A stretch of DNA of 64,000 nt, taken from positions 2,528,908 to 2,592,907 of the forward strand of contig CP096137.1 of NCBI GenBank assembly GCA_023213235.1, in the 5' to 3' direction. The stretch is from Elusimicrobiota bacterium (GTDB lineage: Bacteria; Elusimicrobiota; Elusimicrobia; UBA1565; UBA9628). Below the pieces are notes generated by a model. It was not told the origin of the DNA. It was given only the letters and a program-made list of their open reading frames with translations, and made no database searches. The position numbers and the translations under genes are program-made. Below, one piece after another: positions 48,701 through 59,301 of this stretch (the stretch's first letter is position 1; each line of letters starts with the position of its first letter).

Positions 48701-51700
48701 TCTCGATCTGCTCCTCGAGCAAGGTCGTGCGGCGGCGGCCGGCCTCCGAGGAGCTCTGCTCGGCCTCGGCGAGCTCCTTCTGCAGACGCTCGATCTTCGC
48801 CTCCAGGGCGACGCGGGCCTTCTTCGCCTCGGCCGGCAGGCGCGCCAGCCCCTCGACGGTCTCGGTCAGCAGCATCAGGCGGTGCTGGTTGACGAAGGCG
48901 TCCTTCATCTCCGCGGCGATGCGCTCGCGGACCTCGGGGTGCGTGGACGGGCGGGAGTCGAGCGACTCGTTCATGCGCTTGAGAGCGGCGACCATCGTGT
49001 TCGCGGCCTCGGCCTCGGCCTGCGGCAGGCCCGCGGCCTGGCGCCGCAGCACGTCGGCCGCGTCGGAGAGCGCCTTCTCGGCAAGCCGGATCTCCTCGGG
49101 GCCCTTCGCGCGCTTGAGCTGGCCGATCGCGGCGAGCGCGTCGTCGGCGGCGCCGCGGATCTTCACGAGCGTCTCCCCCGGCACGTGCTCCGGCGAGAGG
49201 CCCTGCGAGATCGACTTGACGCGCTGGACCTGCACTTCGGCGCCTTCGACGCGCACGGAGTTGAGCGTCTCGATGCTCAGCTGCAGGCCCTTGTTGCTGC
49301 CGTTGAGCGCCGTCGTCTGCGAGTTCAGGCGGGAGACGCGGCCCGTGACCATGCCGATCGTCAGCGCCGGCTGCTGGCCCGCGGCGTCCATCTCGTCCTG
49401 CAGCATCAGGTAGTCCTCGGCGACGCTGCGGCCCTTCGTCTTGCCTTCGGCGATCATCGTCTTGAGGCCCTCGTAGGTCTCGAACTTGACCTCCGAGCCG
49501 AGCTTGTTGAACGCGAGGAAGTCGAACTCCGCCTGCGCCTGGAGCTTCGTGTTGAACGTCAGGAACATGACCTTGCGTCCGCTGGCGGCGGCCTCGGCCT
49601 CGAGATAGGGCAGGAGGCCCTCGTAGGCGAGCAACGTCTTGCCCAGGCTCGTGGGCGCCTTGATGAACAGCTCGACGTCGCCGCCTTTGCGGCCGGTCGT
49701 CAGGATGCCCTTGTAGGAGCCCTCGCGCTCGAGCTTGCCCACGGCCTCGGCGAGGTCGCGGAAGCCGGCGGCCTCGGCCGGGCTCAGACCCTCGGCGGAC
49801 GTGATCGCGCGGTCGATCTTCTCGAGCAGCGGCGTCATCGAGACCTTCTCCGCCTTCGTCTTGCCGGCCTCGGCGACCCAGTCGGTCGTGTGTCCCTCGA
49901 TGGTCTCGAGGAGCTTCGCGGCCTTCGGGCCCTTGCCGTAGGCCTCCTTCATCGAGGCGAAGATGTCGCCGGCCGCGGACTCGACGTGCCGGGCGTGGGA
50001 GCCCTCGCCGAGGAACGCCTGCATGAGGCGCACGTACTGCTTCGGGCGCCAGCCGGGGATCGGGCTGCCCTTCGCGTCGCGCACGACCCACGGGGAGGCC
50101 TTGATCCCGTCGAGCGCCTTGTTGATCGCGGCCTGCTGCGACGGGGTGAACGCCTCGGGCTGCTTGTCGAAGCGCGCCTTGTACTCCTCGGAGAGGCGCG
50201 AGACCAGGGTCTCGAGGCGCACGTCTTTGGCGACCGCGGCGCCGTCGGCGGCCTGGCCGTCGCGGCCGGCGCTCCACTTCTTGAGCTCGCGGCGGATCGA
50301 GCCGAGCTCGTCGCGCATGCGCGGGTTCGCCTCGAACTCGACCATCAAAGCGTCGAGGACCACGTCGGTCTGCTTGCGCACGATCTCGACCTTGTTGAAG
50401 CTGTTGAAGCGCTGGTGGCCCGTCAGCATGTAGTCGTACTGGGCCTTGAGCGCGTTGTACTCGAGCTGATTGAGCTTGCCTTCCCGGAAGCGCGTCTCGG
50501 CCAGCTCCTGCAGGCGCTTGGTCACGTCGATATAGGTCATCTCGCCCTTCTCGATCTTGACCTCGGAGGCGAGCACGATCTCGATCGACTCGCGCTGGAC
50601 GATGTCGAGCGCCGGCGACTCGAGGGGCAGAGCGACGACGGCCGCGCGCAGCGTCTTGCCCGCCGCGCCGATGGGGAGGTTCGCCTGCAGGTGGTCCTTG
50701 AGCAGCTCGTTGACGCGGTTGCTCAGCTCCTTCGGAAGCGTCTTGCCGAGGTTGTGCTCCGCGCGGTACAGCGCCTTGGCCATCTCGATCTGCAGCTCGG
50801 GGTGATCTTGCCCCAGCCCTTGACCGAGCGGCCGGGCTCGATCGTCAGCGCCTCCATCGCGCGCCCAGGCTGGGCGACGAGGCCTTCGGTCGCGACCTCA
50901 TAGGAGATCTTCTGGACTTCTTCGGTCACCTTCAGCGTGCGGAACTCGGACTTGCCGGCGACCAGGTCGCGCACGGCCATGAGCTCGATCGGGTTGATCT
51001 CCCCGCCCTCCTTCGCCAGGCGCGTGACCTCCTTCATCTGGCCCATCTCCTTGGCCTGCTTGGTCACGATCCACTCGGTCGCGGGCTTCGAGCCGAACAC
51101 GCGCGCCTCGAAGAGGCGGGCCGCCAGCGGCGGCTTGACGGGCTTGAGCGGCAAGGCGTGGTCGACGGGGGCGTTGGCGTACAGCGCCGTGCGCCCGTTC
51201 GGGAACTCCGGGGTCTTCATGTCGTACTGCTTCATGCCCTCGCGCACGTTCATGTACGGGCCCGCGTCGCGCGCGCCGTGCGCCGCGTGCGTCGGGATCA
51301 GCAGCCAGGCCGGGGACTCGAGCCAGGCGTGGCCCGTCTGGTTCGCGCGCTTGATCCGGCGCTCGACGTCCTCCTCCGGATTGTTGACGACGCCGACGAA
51401 GGGCAGCGCGACCGGGACGTTCGTGTCGACGTACCACGACCACTTCGTGCCCAGGTAGCCGGCGACCTGGCTGAAGATCGCGTACTTCGCGACGTTGTCC
51501 GCCATGCTCAGCGTGAACGCGGCCGGCTTGCCCGCGTACCAGCTCCCCTGCGACAGCTTCTCGAGGAAGCCGAGCTGGCCGCGCGCGACCCCGGCCTCCA
51601 TCGCCGCCCGCCCGCCGGGGGTGATCGAGCGGATCCCCGTCGACAGCGAGCCGACGACGCCGCGCGAGCCGATCGTCTCCATCGCTCCCGCCAGGCGCGA

Positions 51701-54057
51701 GTTGGCGAACACGGTCGAGGGCAGGCCGATGTAGCCGAGCGCCGGGTGGAAGGACTCGTTGGCCCACCACGCGCCGCCCTTGAAGCCCGTCCAGAACGCC
51801 TTGCCGGCGCCCTCCGCGTCGTTCTTGAACATCGAGTGGCCGGGGTTGATCGCCTGGTAGTCGCCGATTCGCACGCCGCCCTGCGTCGCGACGTCGTAGA
51901 AGTGCGTGCCGAGCGTGAACACGCCCGAGATGCCGGCCGACATCGCCGTGAACGTCCCCTGGCGGATCGCGACGCTCATCGCGCGCGCGCCGCTGGCGGC
52001 GGCGTACTGCGCGATCCAGCGCTCGCCGGCGAACGCGCGGATGCGCCCGGCGTCGGGCTCGAGCGACTCCAGGCGCGCCGCCGTGTGCTTGGCGATCTCG
52101 CCGACCGCGTAGGCCGTGCGGCCGGCCGCCCGGACGGCCAGGCCCCGCATGCCGCCCATCGCCTCGCCCGCGTTCATCCAGCCCACGCCGACGTTGCTCA
52201 TCTTGCCCACGAGGTTCAGCGACGCGCGCGCCACGGGCGCCAGCAGCGCGATGCTGATCGTCCAGGTCACGAACGTCGACGCGGCGTCGAGCGTCTTGTT
52301 CGTCTCGGTGACGGCGGTGATCTTCTCGTGGTTGGCCCGCAGCGACGCGCTGATTTTGAGCGCGTCCGTCAGCTTGGCCGCGTCCTCGGTCGGCGACGCC
52401 ATGCCGGAGTAGGCCGCGGCCCCGGGATTCATCGCGATGACGCGGCGGCGCGCCTCCGCCCAGTCCTCGCGGCGGCCCGACGCGATCAGCCGCGAGATCT
52501 CCGTGAACTGCGCGTTCATCGAGGCCGTCTTGCCGTCGCCCTCGATCGCCCGCATATTCGTCTTGTACTCCTTGCCCCACGGCGTCAGGCCGTAGCCGCC
52601 CCGGATCAGGTAGGACACGCCGTTGTGCAGGTGCTTGAACGGGTTCAGGCCGCCGCTGGTGCCTTGGGCCTGCTGCTTGGCCAGCCAGGCCGTCGACGGC
52701 GCCTCGAGGTAGAGCGAATAGTCGACCGACAAGTCCCCGAGCTCCTTCTGCGTCGACGCCAGCGCCGCCTGCACCGAATCCAGGCTGCCCGCGTAGTCGG
52801 CCTTGTTCAGCGCCTCTCGCGTGCGCGACAGGATGCGGCCGAGCTCGTCGAGCCGCTCCTTCATGCGCCGGCCCTGCGCCTTGTAGTTCATCTTCTCGTC
52901 GCCCGTCAGCTTCGACTCGTCGATCATCTTCATGATCGCCTGGGCGTCGGGCGACGTGGGGTCGACGCGCTCGCGCTGGTTGCGCACGTGGAACATCTGC
53001 GTCTCGAGCACGGTCAGGCTCAGCCAGCGCAGCGCGTTCTGCTCGTTGAGCGACATCGTCTGCACCTGCGCGTCGGTGATCGCGTTCGAGCCCTTGAACT
53101 GGTTCATGTCCGTCTCGAAGCGCTGCACCGCGGCGCGCGCCCCTTCAGGTACTCCTGGCGCTGCGTGAACTTGGCGTCGACGATGTCGAAGACGCTGTAG
53201 ACGGTCCCGTGGTGGTTGTACGTCTTCGCCTTCGCGCGGCGGATCAGGTCCTCCTCGAGGCCCTTCTCGTTGAACCACATGTCGTTCGGGAACTGCAGGC
53301 CGAGCAGCTCCGCGATCGCGATCATGCGGTCCGTGCGCGCCGCGTCGGCGTACGCGACCTCCTGGTTGCGCAGGCGCCAGTAGCTGTACTGCAGCATCTG
53401 GTAGCTGTAGCGTCCCGTCTCCGGGATCATCTCCACCTGGGGCGGCCGGTTCTGGTTCATCGCGCGCTGCGTCTTCTGCAGCTCGCGGTTGTAGGTCGTG
53501 ACCTTGTTCTTCGTCATCCGGAACGCGAGGCCGTCCTTGTCCCAGAACTCGAAGCCGGCCGCCGTCTCCACCTGCGCGAACTGGGCGCCCTTCGGCGGGT
53601 CGGCGATCGACGCGCCCGTCATCAGCGCCTCGCGCATGGCGCCCGTGCGGAACGCCTCCTCCACGCTGCCCGACGGCGCGTCGGCCAGCGAGCCGAACTT
53701 GTCCTGAAAGATCTTCATCGCGCGCGCGGCCCCGTCCTGGCGCGCCTGGCTGTACGGCCCGAGCCCCCGCAGCCGCTCGAGGATCGGCTTCATCGACTCG
53801 ACTTCCTCGGCCTTGTTGTAGCGGTGCTGCAGCGAAAGGAAGAGCGTCTTGCCGATCGGCGTCAGCGTCTTGCCGTCGCCGAAGTAGGTCTTCACCGGGT
53901 CGGCGTCGTCCTTGTAGATGCCGAGCTCCTTGAACAGCTTCATCGCGGCGGCGGGATCGGGCTCGGGGGCGGCGGCGAGGGCCGACGCGGGCCATTGCGC
54001 CATGATCAAGGCGGCGCAGGCAAGCGAAGCGACGGCACGGCGCGCGAGGGGTTTCAT
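45722..54057 (-). CDS. giant exported protein (about 2,780 aa) with a SecA-like helicase core, four frame breaks
   Basis: The signal peptide is [20 protein letters not shown]. About 300 soluble residues are followed by a helical region with several hydrophobic stretches between about 580 and 900 ([38 protein letters not shown]), then from about 1080 a superfamily 2 ATPase. Motif I is [15 protein letters not shown], Ia is [14 protein letters not shown], and motif II is [17 protein letters not shown], which parallels SecA's DEVD...RTPLIISG. Near the C-terminus, motif V is [16 protein letters not shown] and motif VI is [20 protein letters not shown], again SecA-like. Long coiled coils separate the two lobes. 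Breaks at 53140-53143, about 50799-50819, 48352-48354 and 48085-48088 each equal one missing base; repaired length is exactly 2,780 codons. An ATPase behind a signal peptide is paradoxical unless membrane helices return it to the cytoplasm. Confidence 0.75.
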
Positions 54058-54080
54058 GAGGGGACCGCGTCTGTCGTCCC

Positions 54081-54109
54081 AGTGTAGCAGAGGACCGGGG
54101 CCCTGTCAG
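54081..54109 (-). promoter_or_regulatory. sigma-70-like promoter of the second giant gene
   Basis: CTGACA (54109-54104), a 17-base spacer, TACACT (54086-54081). The same CTGACA-N17 arrangement precedes the first giant gene. The shared 13-mer GGGCCTAAAGACC (54109-54121) also lies upstream of the gene starting at 56746. Confidence 0.65.
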
Positions 54110-54133
54110 GGCCTAAAGACCCACCAAAAAGAG

Positions 54134-54173
54134 GGCCCGGGACCCAGGGCCTCCAGGCCCTAGGTCCCGGGCC
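54134..54173 (-). terminator. rho-independent terminator of the 54181-63997 cluster
   Basis: Stem arms 54134-54152 and 54155-54173 pair over 19 bp with one mismatch and a two-base loop. On the minus strand the hairpin begins eight bases after the stop at 54181 and is followed by CTCTTTTT. It separates the cluster from the giant gene promoter. Confidence 0.85.
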
Positions 54174-54180
54174 GTTCAGA

Positions 54181-56746
54181 TCAGAGCTTGTCCTTCCGGC
54201 AGGCCTCGAGCGCCGTCGCGCGGTCCATGCCCCACCACACGATCGGGCCCACGCAGTTCGCCGCGGCGTCCTGCTGGTTCGGCCCCGACAGCGCCTTGTT
54301 CTGGACCACGACGAGGCCGCCCTTGCCCTTCGTCGACCCCGTCAGGAAGCGGAAGCCCGCCTGCATGCGGTTCTTGACGACGGGATCCCCCGCGCCGATG
54401 AGGCCCTGCATCTCGTAGCTCTCCGGCAGGGGGCTCGTCGAGTTGAAGACCTCGAACTGCTTCTGGCGGAACACCGCCTCCTTCTCCCCGTCGAGCGCCT
54501 TGTACTTGAACATCACGTAGTACTTCTTGGGCTCGGTCTGGCCCGCGAGGTCCACGGACTCGTACAGCGCGATGTCGGCCGTCGCCTTGACCTGCTTGAT
54601 CTGGCGCGACTCCGGCATGTCCTGCGTCGCCGGGAAGGGCTCGTTGGCCGAGGACACCGTGCCCTGGCTCGACTCCATCGCCGTCGCCGGGCCGTTGATG
54701 TTCTCGTACGGGTTCGGCGTCGCGTCCGGCGCGCCGGGCTTCGTCACCTTCGGCCAGATCGAGAACGTCTCGCCGCCGCTGGTCACCGTCACGATCAGCG
54801 CGCCGTTGGCGTAGGCGCCCGTCAGGCTGTAGGCCTTGCTCCCCACGGCCGCCCTCAGCCGCTCCGGGACCGCCGTGAGCGCGCCGGTGTCGGCGCCCGT
54901 CAGGGCCATGTAGTGCTTGAGCGCGTCGACGAAGATCACGACGTCCTGGAACTTCGACGCGTTCTTGTCGGCGACGAACCCCGCCAGCGCGAAGCCGCCC
55001 TCCGCCTGCTTGAGCAGGTCGAGGTACTGCACCTGCTTGTCGAACACGAGCACGAGGTAGTGGTCGGCGAAGCGCGCCCGCAGCAGCTTGTAGGTCTGCC
55101 CGCCGCTCGTGCTGTTGCCGTACTTGAGCTGCTGGCTCGGGTTCGCGTCGCTCTTGGGGACGAGGATGATCTGCTGGGTGCCCTCGATCTCGCTCGTGCA
55201 GGAGATGATCCCGTACTTGCCCTTGAGGTTGGCCGCGAGATCCTTCGTGTCGTCGGGGTTCTTCTTGCACTCCGGCGATTTGAGGAGGAGCGCCTCGAGA
55301 TCGGCGATCGCGATGCTGCCCTCGCCGCCGGGGGTGGGCGTTGTCGTCCCGCCGCCGGGCGTCGTGGTGCCGCCGCCGGGGCTGGTCGGATCGCCCGTGC
55401 CGGTCGTCGGAGGCTTCGGCTTCTCAGGCATATCGCCCGCGCCTTCCTTCACTTCCCAGGTTTTGGCCACGGCGTTCCATTCGAGGTGGTACTCCCTACC
55501 GCCGACCTTTCCGAGATGCGGCCCGCCTTTCGGGCCGGCGGGAACGTTCTGATTGCGACCGTCCTGGCCGCGCAGGCCGACTTCCGCGTAAAGGGTTGGG
55601 GCGAGATCCCGCGCGTCTTTGGTGCCGGCGCGATCGTCAATCATCCCCTTCGGGAACAACCCGATCACGCCGCGGGCGCCGCCCTGCGGCAAAGCGTAGA
55701 AGTCCTGGTCTCCGACGCGCACGATGTTGCCCATGCTTTCAGCCTGATCCGCGCGCTTCATCAGCAGTGCCCCCACCGAAGTCTCAATGGCGGGCCCACC
55801 ACCAGGACGGCCGAACTTGATCGTGCGATTGCCATTCGCGTCGGCCGTGCCGAAGGACAATTCGTACTTCTTGTGGCCGGGGGTGCGGTCATCGAGAACG
55901 AACGACTGGTCTTTGGAATTGAGCGGGAAGCGCTGTCCGAAGATGTCGTTGTTGTCGGTGATGTCGAAGATGCCGATTTCATTGTAGATCGTTCCGTCAT
56001 CGGCGCGCGTTGAGAAAATCTTGATCGAGATTCTGCGGGAATTCGCGTCTTTCGGACCGGCCACGTCGCCCCACGCGGCGCCGTCCCGGTACAGGTCGTC
56101 GAGCGTGTATTGGCGCGACGCTCCGTCGAGAGAGGTGCGCCCGCCGCCCGCACGATTGCGCGTGTCGGGAACGTTGGTAGGATCGTCGCGACGCTCGATG
56201 TCGGCGTCAAGTTCCTTCCTGCTGCGTGCCTCGGAATAAACCGTCGTCGCCTCTTCGGCAGCCTTTAGGAAGAACGCGGTGGCGGCGGAAGCCTCCTTCG
56301 TCTTCGTGATCTGAGCGCCCTTCTCGTCCGTCCACTGGACCAACTTGGTTCGAAGCCTGGATTCCCAGCGGTTGGGCGTCACGAAGGAGGACTTTAGCAA
56401 CGCCTCCTTCGCGGCCCAGCCGGGCTGCGTCAAGCCGGGACCGAGAACGAAGTACAAATTGGCGACGCTGCCGGGGGACCCGTCCTTCTCGCCCCAGCTC
56501 CGGGCGAGGGCGCCTAAGCGGACCTTGTCGACGCCTTCGCCGACGAAAGATTTCCCATCGGGCCCGGCATTCAAGAGGAATTCCTCGAACCGCTTGGCCG
56601 CATCCTGGCGGGCGGTCGGATTTTCCGCCAGAATCTTAGCCATCGCGTTGACGGGATGGGTCTCGCCGTCAGAGGCGCGCGTCCGCAGGGGAATGCCCCG
56701 GCGGACGCGATCACCACGACGGCCATGATGGAATAGAGGGGTTTCA
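54181..56746 (-). CDS. large secreted protein of unknown function (about 855 aa), frame break
   Basis: The signal peptide MKPLYSIMAVVVIASAGA starts at ATG 56746. It is joined to the main frame by one missing C in the C4 run 56688-56691 (coding GCATTCCCCTG), giving RASDGETHPVNAMAKILAEN. The first half is a helical then beta-rich region (YNEIGIFDITDNNDIFGQRF, PGHKKYELSFGTADANGNRT). A Thr/Pro/Gly linker of repeated PGGGTTT units sits near residues 445-480. The second half is beta-rich with three or four Cys (SPECKKN, GIISCTSE, AANCVGP, ALEACRK). I recognise no family. It is the last gene before the terminator. A -10-like TACAAT lies at 56784-56779. Confidence 0.65.
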
Positions 56747-56820
56747 TGGCTTCTCCGGTCCGGCGATGCGTCTATCTTATTGTAGCTCCGTGCGTCCTTT
56801 TCTCGCCTGGGCCTAAAGAC

Positions 56821-59222
56821 CTATTTCGGCGGGTTCTGGATCGCCTTAAGACCGTCCGTGAAGGTGTTCAGAACCCCCACCTGCTTCGTCTGAGCGTCGT
56901 ACCAGGCCTTGTTCGCCGCGTCGAACTTGGTCTGAGCCGTGCTCTTGAGCCCTTCGGCAAGCTTCGGGTCCTTGTTTTCTTGCACCGCCTTAATCGCAGC
57001 GGTAGCCTCCGAGAAAGGCTTCGGAGTCGCGCCGATCTTATCCTCGACGTCTTTGGCCAACTGGGCAGCATCCGGAGCCGCCGTGGGATTCCCGTTGGCG
57101 GGCGCCGGATTGGGGTTGGCGGACGCCGCGGTCTGGGCCGACGGAGTCAACTGGATATCCTTCGCCGCCTTGTCGATGACGTTGTAGTCCTTATTCATCT
57201 TGGCGACGAGCGGGACGGTCTTAGGAGCCTCGACCACGGCGAACTTGCCGTGCGGAAGCTGCTTCTCGATCGCGTCGATGCTCTTGTTGATGACCCCGAT
57301 ATACCCGTCCGGCGCGGTCTCGCCGGCCAGCCACTTCGCCGCCTTCGCAGCGCTGTCGCGATAAGGATCCGCGTCGGTTTTCGTCTGCCCGAAGCTGATG
57401 GCGGTGATCTTCGCCTCGGTCCCGGCCAGCTTCGCCTTCGCCGCGTTCACCTTCTCGCGCGCCTTGCCGATGGCCGTCACCGCGTCGGTTACCGTCGTCG
57501 CCGGCTCCCTTACATCCTCCTTCTCGGAGGTGGCGGAGGCCTGCATCGCCTTGATTCCTTTGTCGCCGAGCAAGGAGATCAGGATGTCGTTGTGGATGTT
57601 CAATGCCGACTTGTCGCCGCGGATGTTCTCCGCGCCACAGACCGTGCTCGCGGCCTCCTGGCCGTACAGCGCGTCGCGCGCCGAGATGAGGAGCGCCATC
57701 TGGGTCTTCAGCGCCTCCAAACCGGCGGCCTGGGCCTTCGCCGCCGCCTCGGGCTTCTTAGCCAAGTCCGTCGCGTTCGCGGCGACGGTCTTGCAATTAT
57801 CGACGAGCTTATCCGCCTCGGCCTTGCCGTCGCCCGTCGGCCAGCCGCCCGTGATCGGACCGATCGGCGTGGACGGAGCCGTCTGCGTCACGGACGCCTT
57901 GGAGTCGTCCTTGCCGCCGGTCACGCGGCAATCGGTCTGAGTCTGACCGGACACCCACTTATAACCGGGGGCGTGGAGTTGGTCTTCTGCACGCAGCCGC
58001 CCGCATCGCCGCCCTTGCCGTCGTTGCTGCACATCGGGGCCGCCGACAACATGCCCTGGTAGCCGCCGACGCAGGAAATAACGGCGTTCGCGTTCGCCGC
58101 AGCCGACGGATCCATGAAGCTCAGGATGCTCTTCGTCAGCGACTTCGTCATCTCCGACGCCATCGCCTTGAGCGAGTCGTTGCGGATGCCGTAAAGGAGC
58201 AGCTCCGGGTCCTTGAGGCGGCGCTTCTCGAACTCGAGCTTGAGGGCCTCCTCCTGCCGCTGCTTCATCGCGAGGAACGCCAAAGACTCGCCGACGTTCT
58301 TCGAGCCGCCGGGGCCGGAGCCGCCGGGGCCCTTGTCGTTGGCGCCCGCGCCGCCCTGCCCGCCGCCGGCGAAGCCCTGCCCGCCGGTGGGAATCTGCTC
58401 GCTGGCCGCCGCGTTCAGGCCGGACAGCGCCGAGCCCGTGCGCGAGAACGCGTCGCCGGCGGCGGCGCCCGCCTTCTTCGTGCCGTCGAGGCCGGTCGGG
58501 TTGCCGGGACCGCGAGCGCCCGCGGCGCTACGGAAGCCGGGAGTGGCGCGAACGAGGTTCAGGCCGCCGCCGCCCGTGCCCGCCGTGCCGCCGCCGGCCC
58601 CGCCGATGGGACCGAGGCCGCCGGACGCCGAGGAGCCGCCGCCGGCCACGCCCAGGCCGCGCAGGCCGGAGCCGCCGAGAGCGACCTTCGGAACGGGGAG
58701 CGGAGACTTCTTGACGGCCGCCGAGGCGGCCCGCGAAGCGGCGCCGGCAAGGGCGTCTTTATAGTCGTTGGTCGACGCGGAAGTCGGCGCCGAGACCGGG
58801 GCCGCCGCGGGAGCCACGGAGCCCGCCGGAGGCTGCTGGGAAGAACCGGGGCCCATCACGAGGGCGCTGGGGTCACGCACGTTCAGAGGAGTGATGATGT
58901 CGCCGGCGCCGCCGATGGCTCCGCCCTGGGCGATGCCGTTGTTGCCGCTCTCGTACGGGCTCGAGCCCGAGCCGAAGATCCCGGAGCCCGACGAGCCGCC
59001 GCGGAAACCAGGAGACATGGTCTCGGAGCCGTTCTCGGGGGCCATCATGAAGTGCTCAGCCAGCGGGGCCATGAAGAGGGTGCCCAGGCCGGCGAGGATG
59101 AAGGCGAGATCCTTCTTCTTGAACTGCTTAAGGCGATCGAAGAGGGTCAAGCCCGCGCCCAAGCCTTTGACCTTCACCTGCGGCTTCTGGGCGTCTTTGA
59201 GAGTGGGAATCTTGGGATCCAT
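56821..59222 (-). CDS. Gly/Ala-rich membrane-anchored protein (about 800 aa), frame break
   Basis: Starts MDPKIPTLKDAQKPQVKVKG, a cytoplasmic N-terminus of about 37 residues. One membrane helix follows (DLAFILAGLGTLFMAPLAEH), then about 250 residues of Gly/Ser/Pro-rich low complexity, a helical segment (LAFLAMKQRQEEALKLEFEK), a small Cys-containing patch and a long Ala-rich helical C-terminal half (SLLGDKGIKAMQASATSE, AKLAGTEAKITAISFGQTK). The two halves are in different frames, joined by one missing base in the G5 run 57967-57971 (NSTP to PGYKWVSGQTQTDCR). Repaired length is exactly 801 codons. No family is recognised. The build resembles its upstream neighbours at 60611 and 62111. Confidence 0.65.
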
Positions 59223-59245
59223 AGTCGTTTCTCCTCAGTCGGGAT

Positions 59246-59274
59246 AGTTTAAGCGGGGTCCCGGGTCTTGTCAA
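59246..59274 (-). promoter_or_regulatory. strong sigma-70-like promoter within the cluster
   Basis: TTGACA (59274-59269), exactly 17 bases, TAAACT (59251-59246). A leader of roughly 17 bases with GAGGAG precedes the ATG at 59222. So 56821-59222 can be transcribed separately from the Lnt-like gene. Confidence 0.75.
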
Positions 59275-59301
59275 TGGAACCGCAATCCTTTAATCCAATT
59301 T

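Noticed and set aside
54109..54121. GGGCCTAAAGACC as part of a cyclic-di-GMP riboswitch
   Set aside because: The resemblance to the 'GGCCTAAACC' segment is on the wrong strand for the genes and none of the other conserved riboswitch elements is present.
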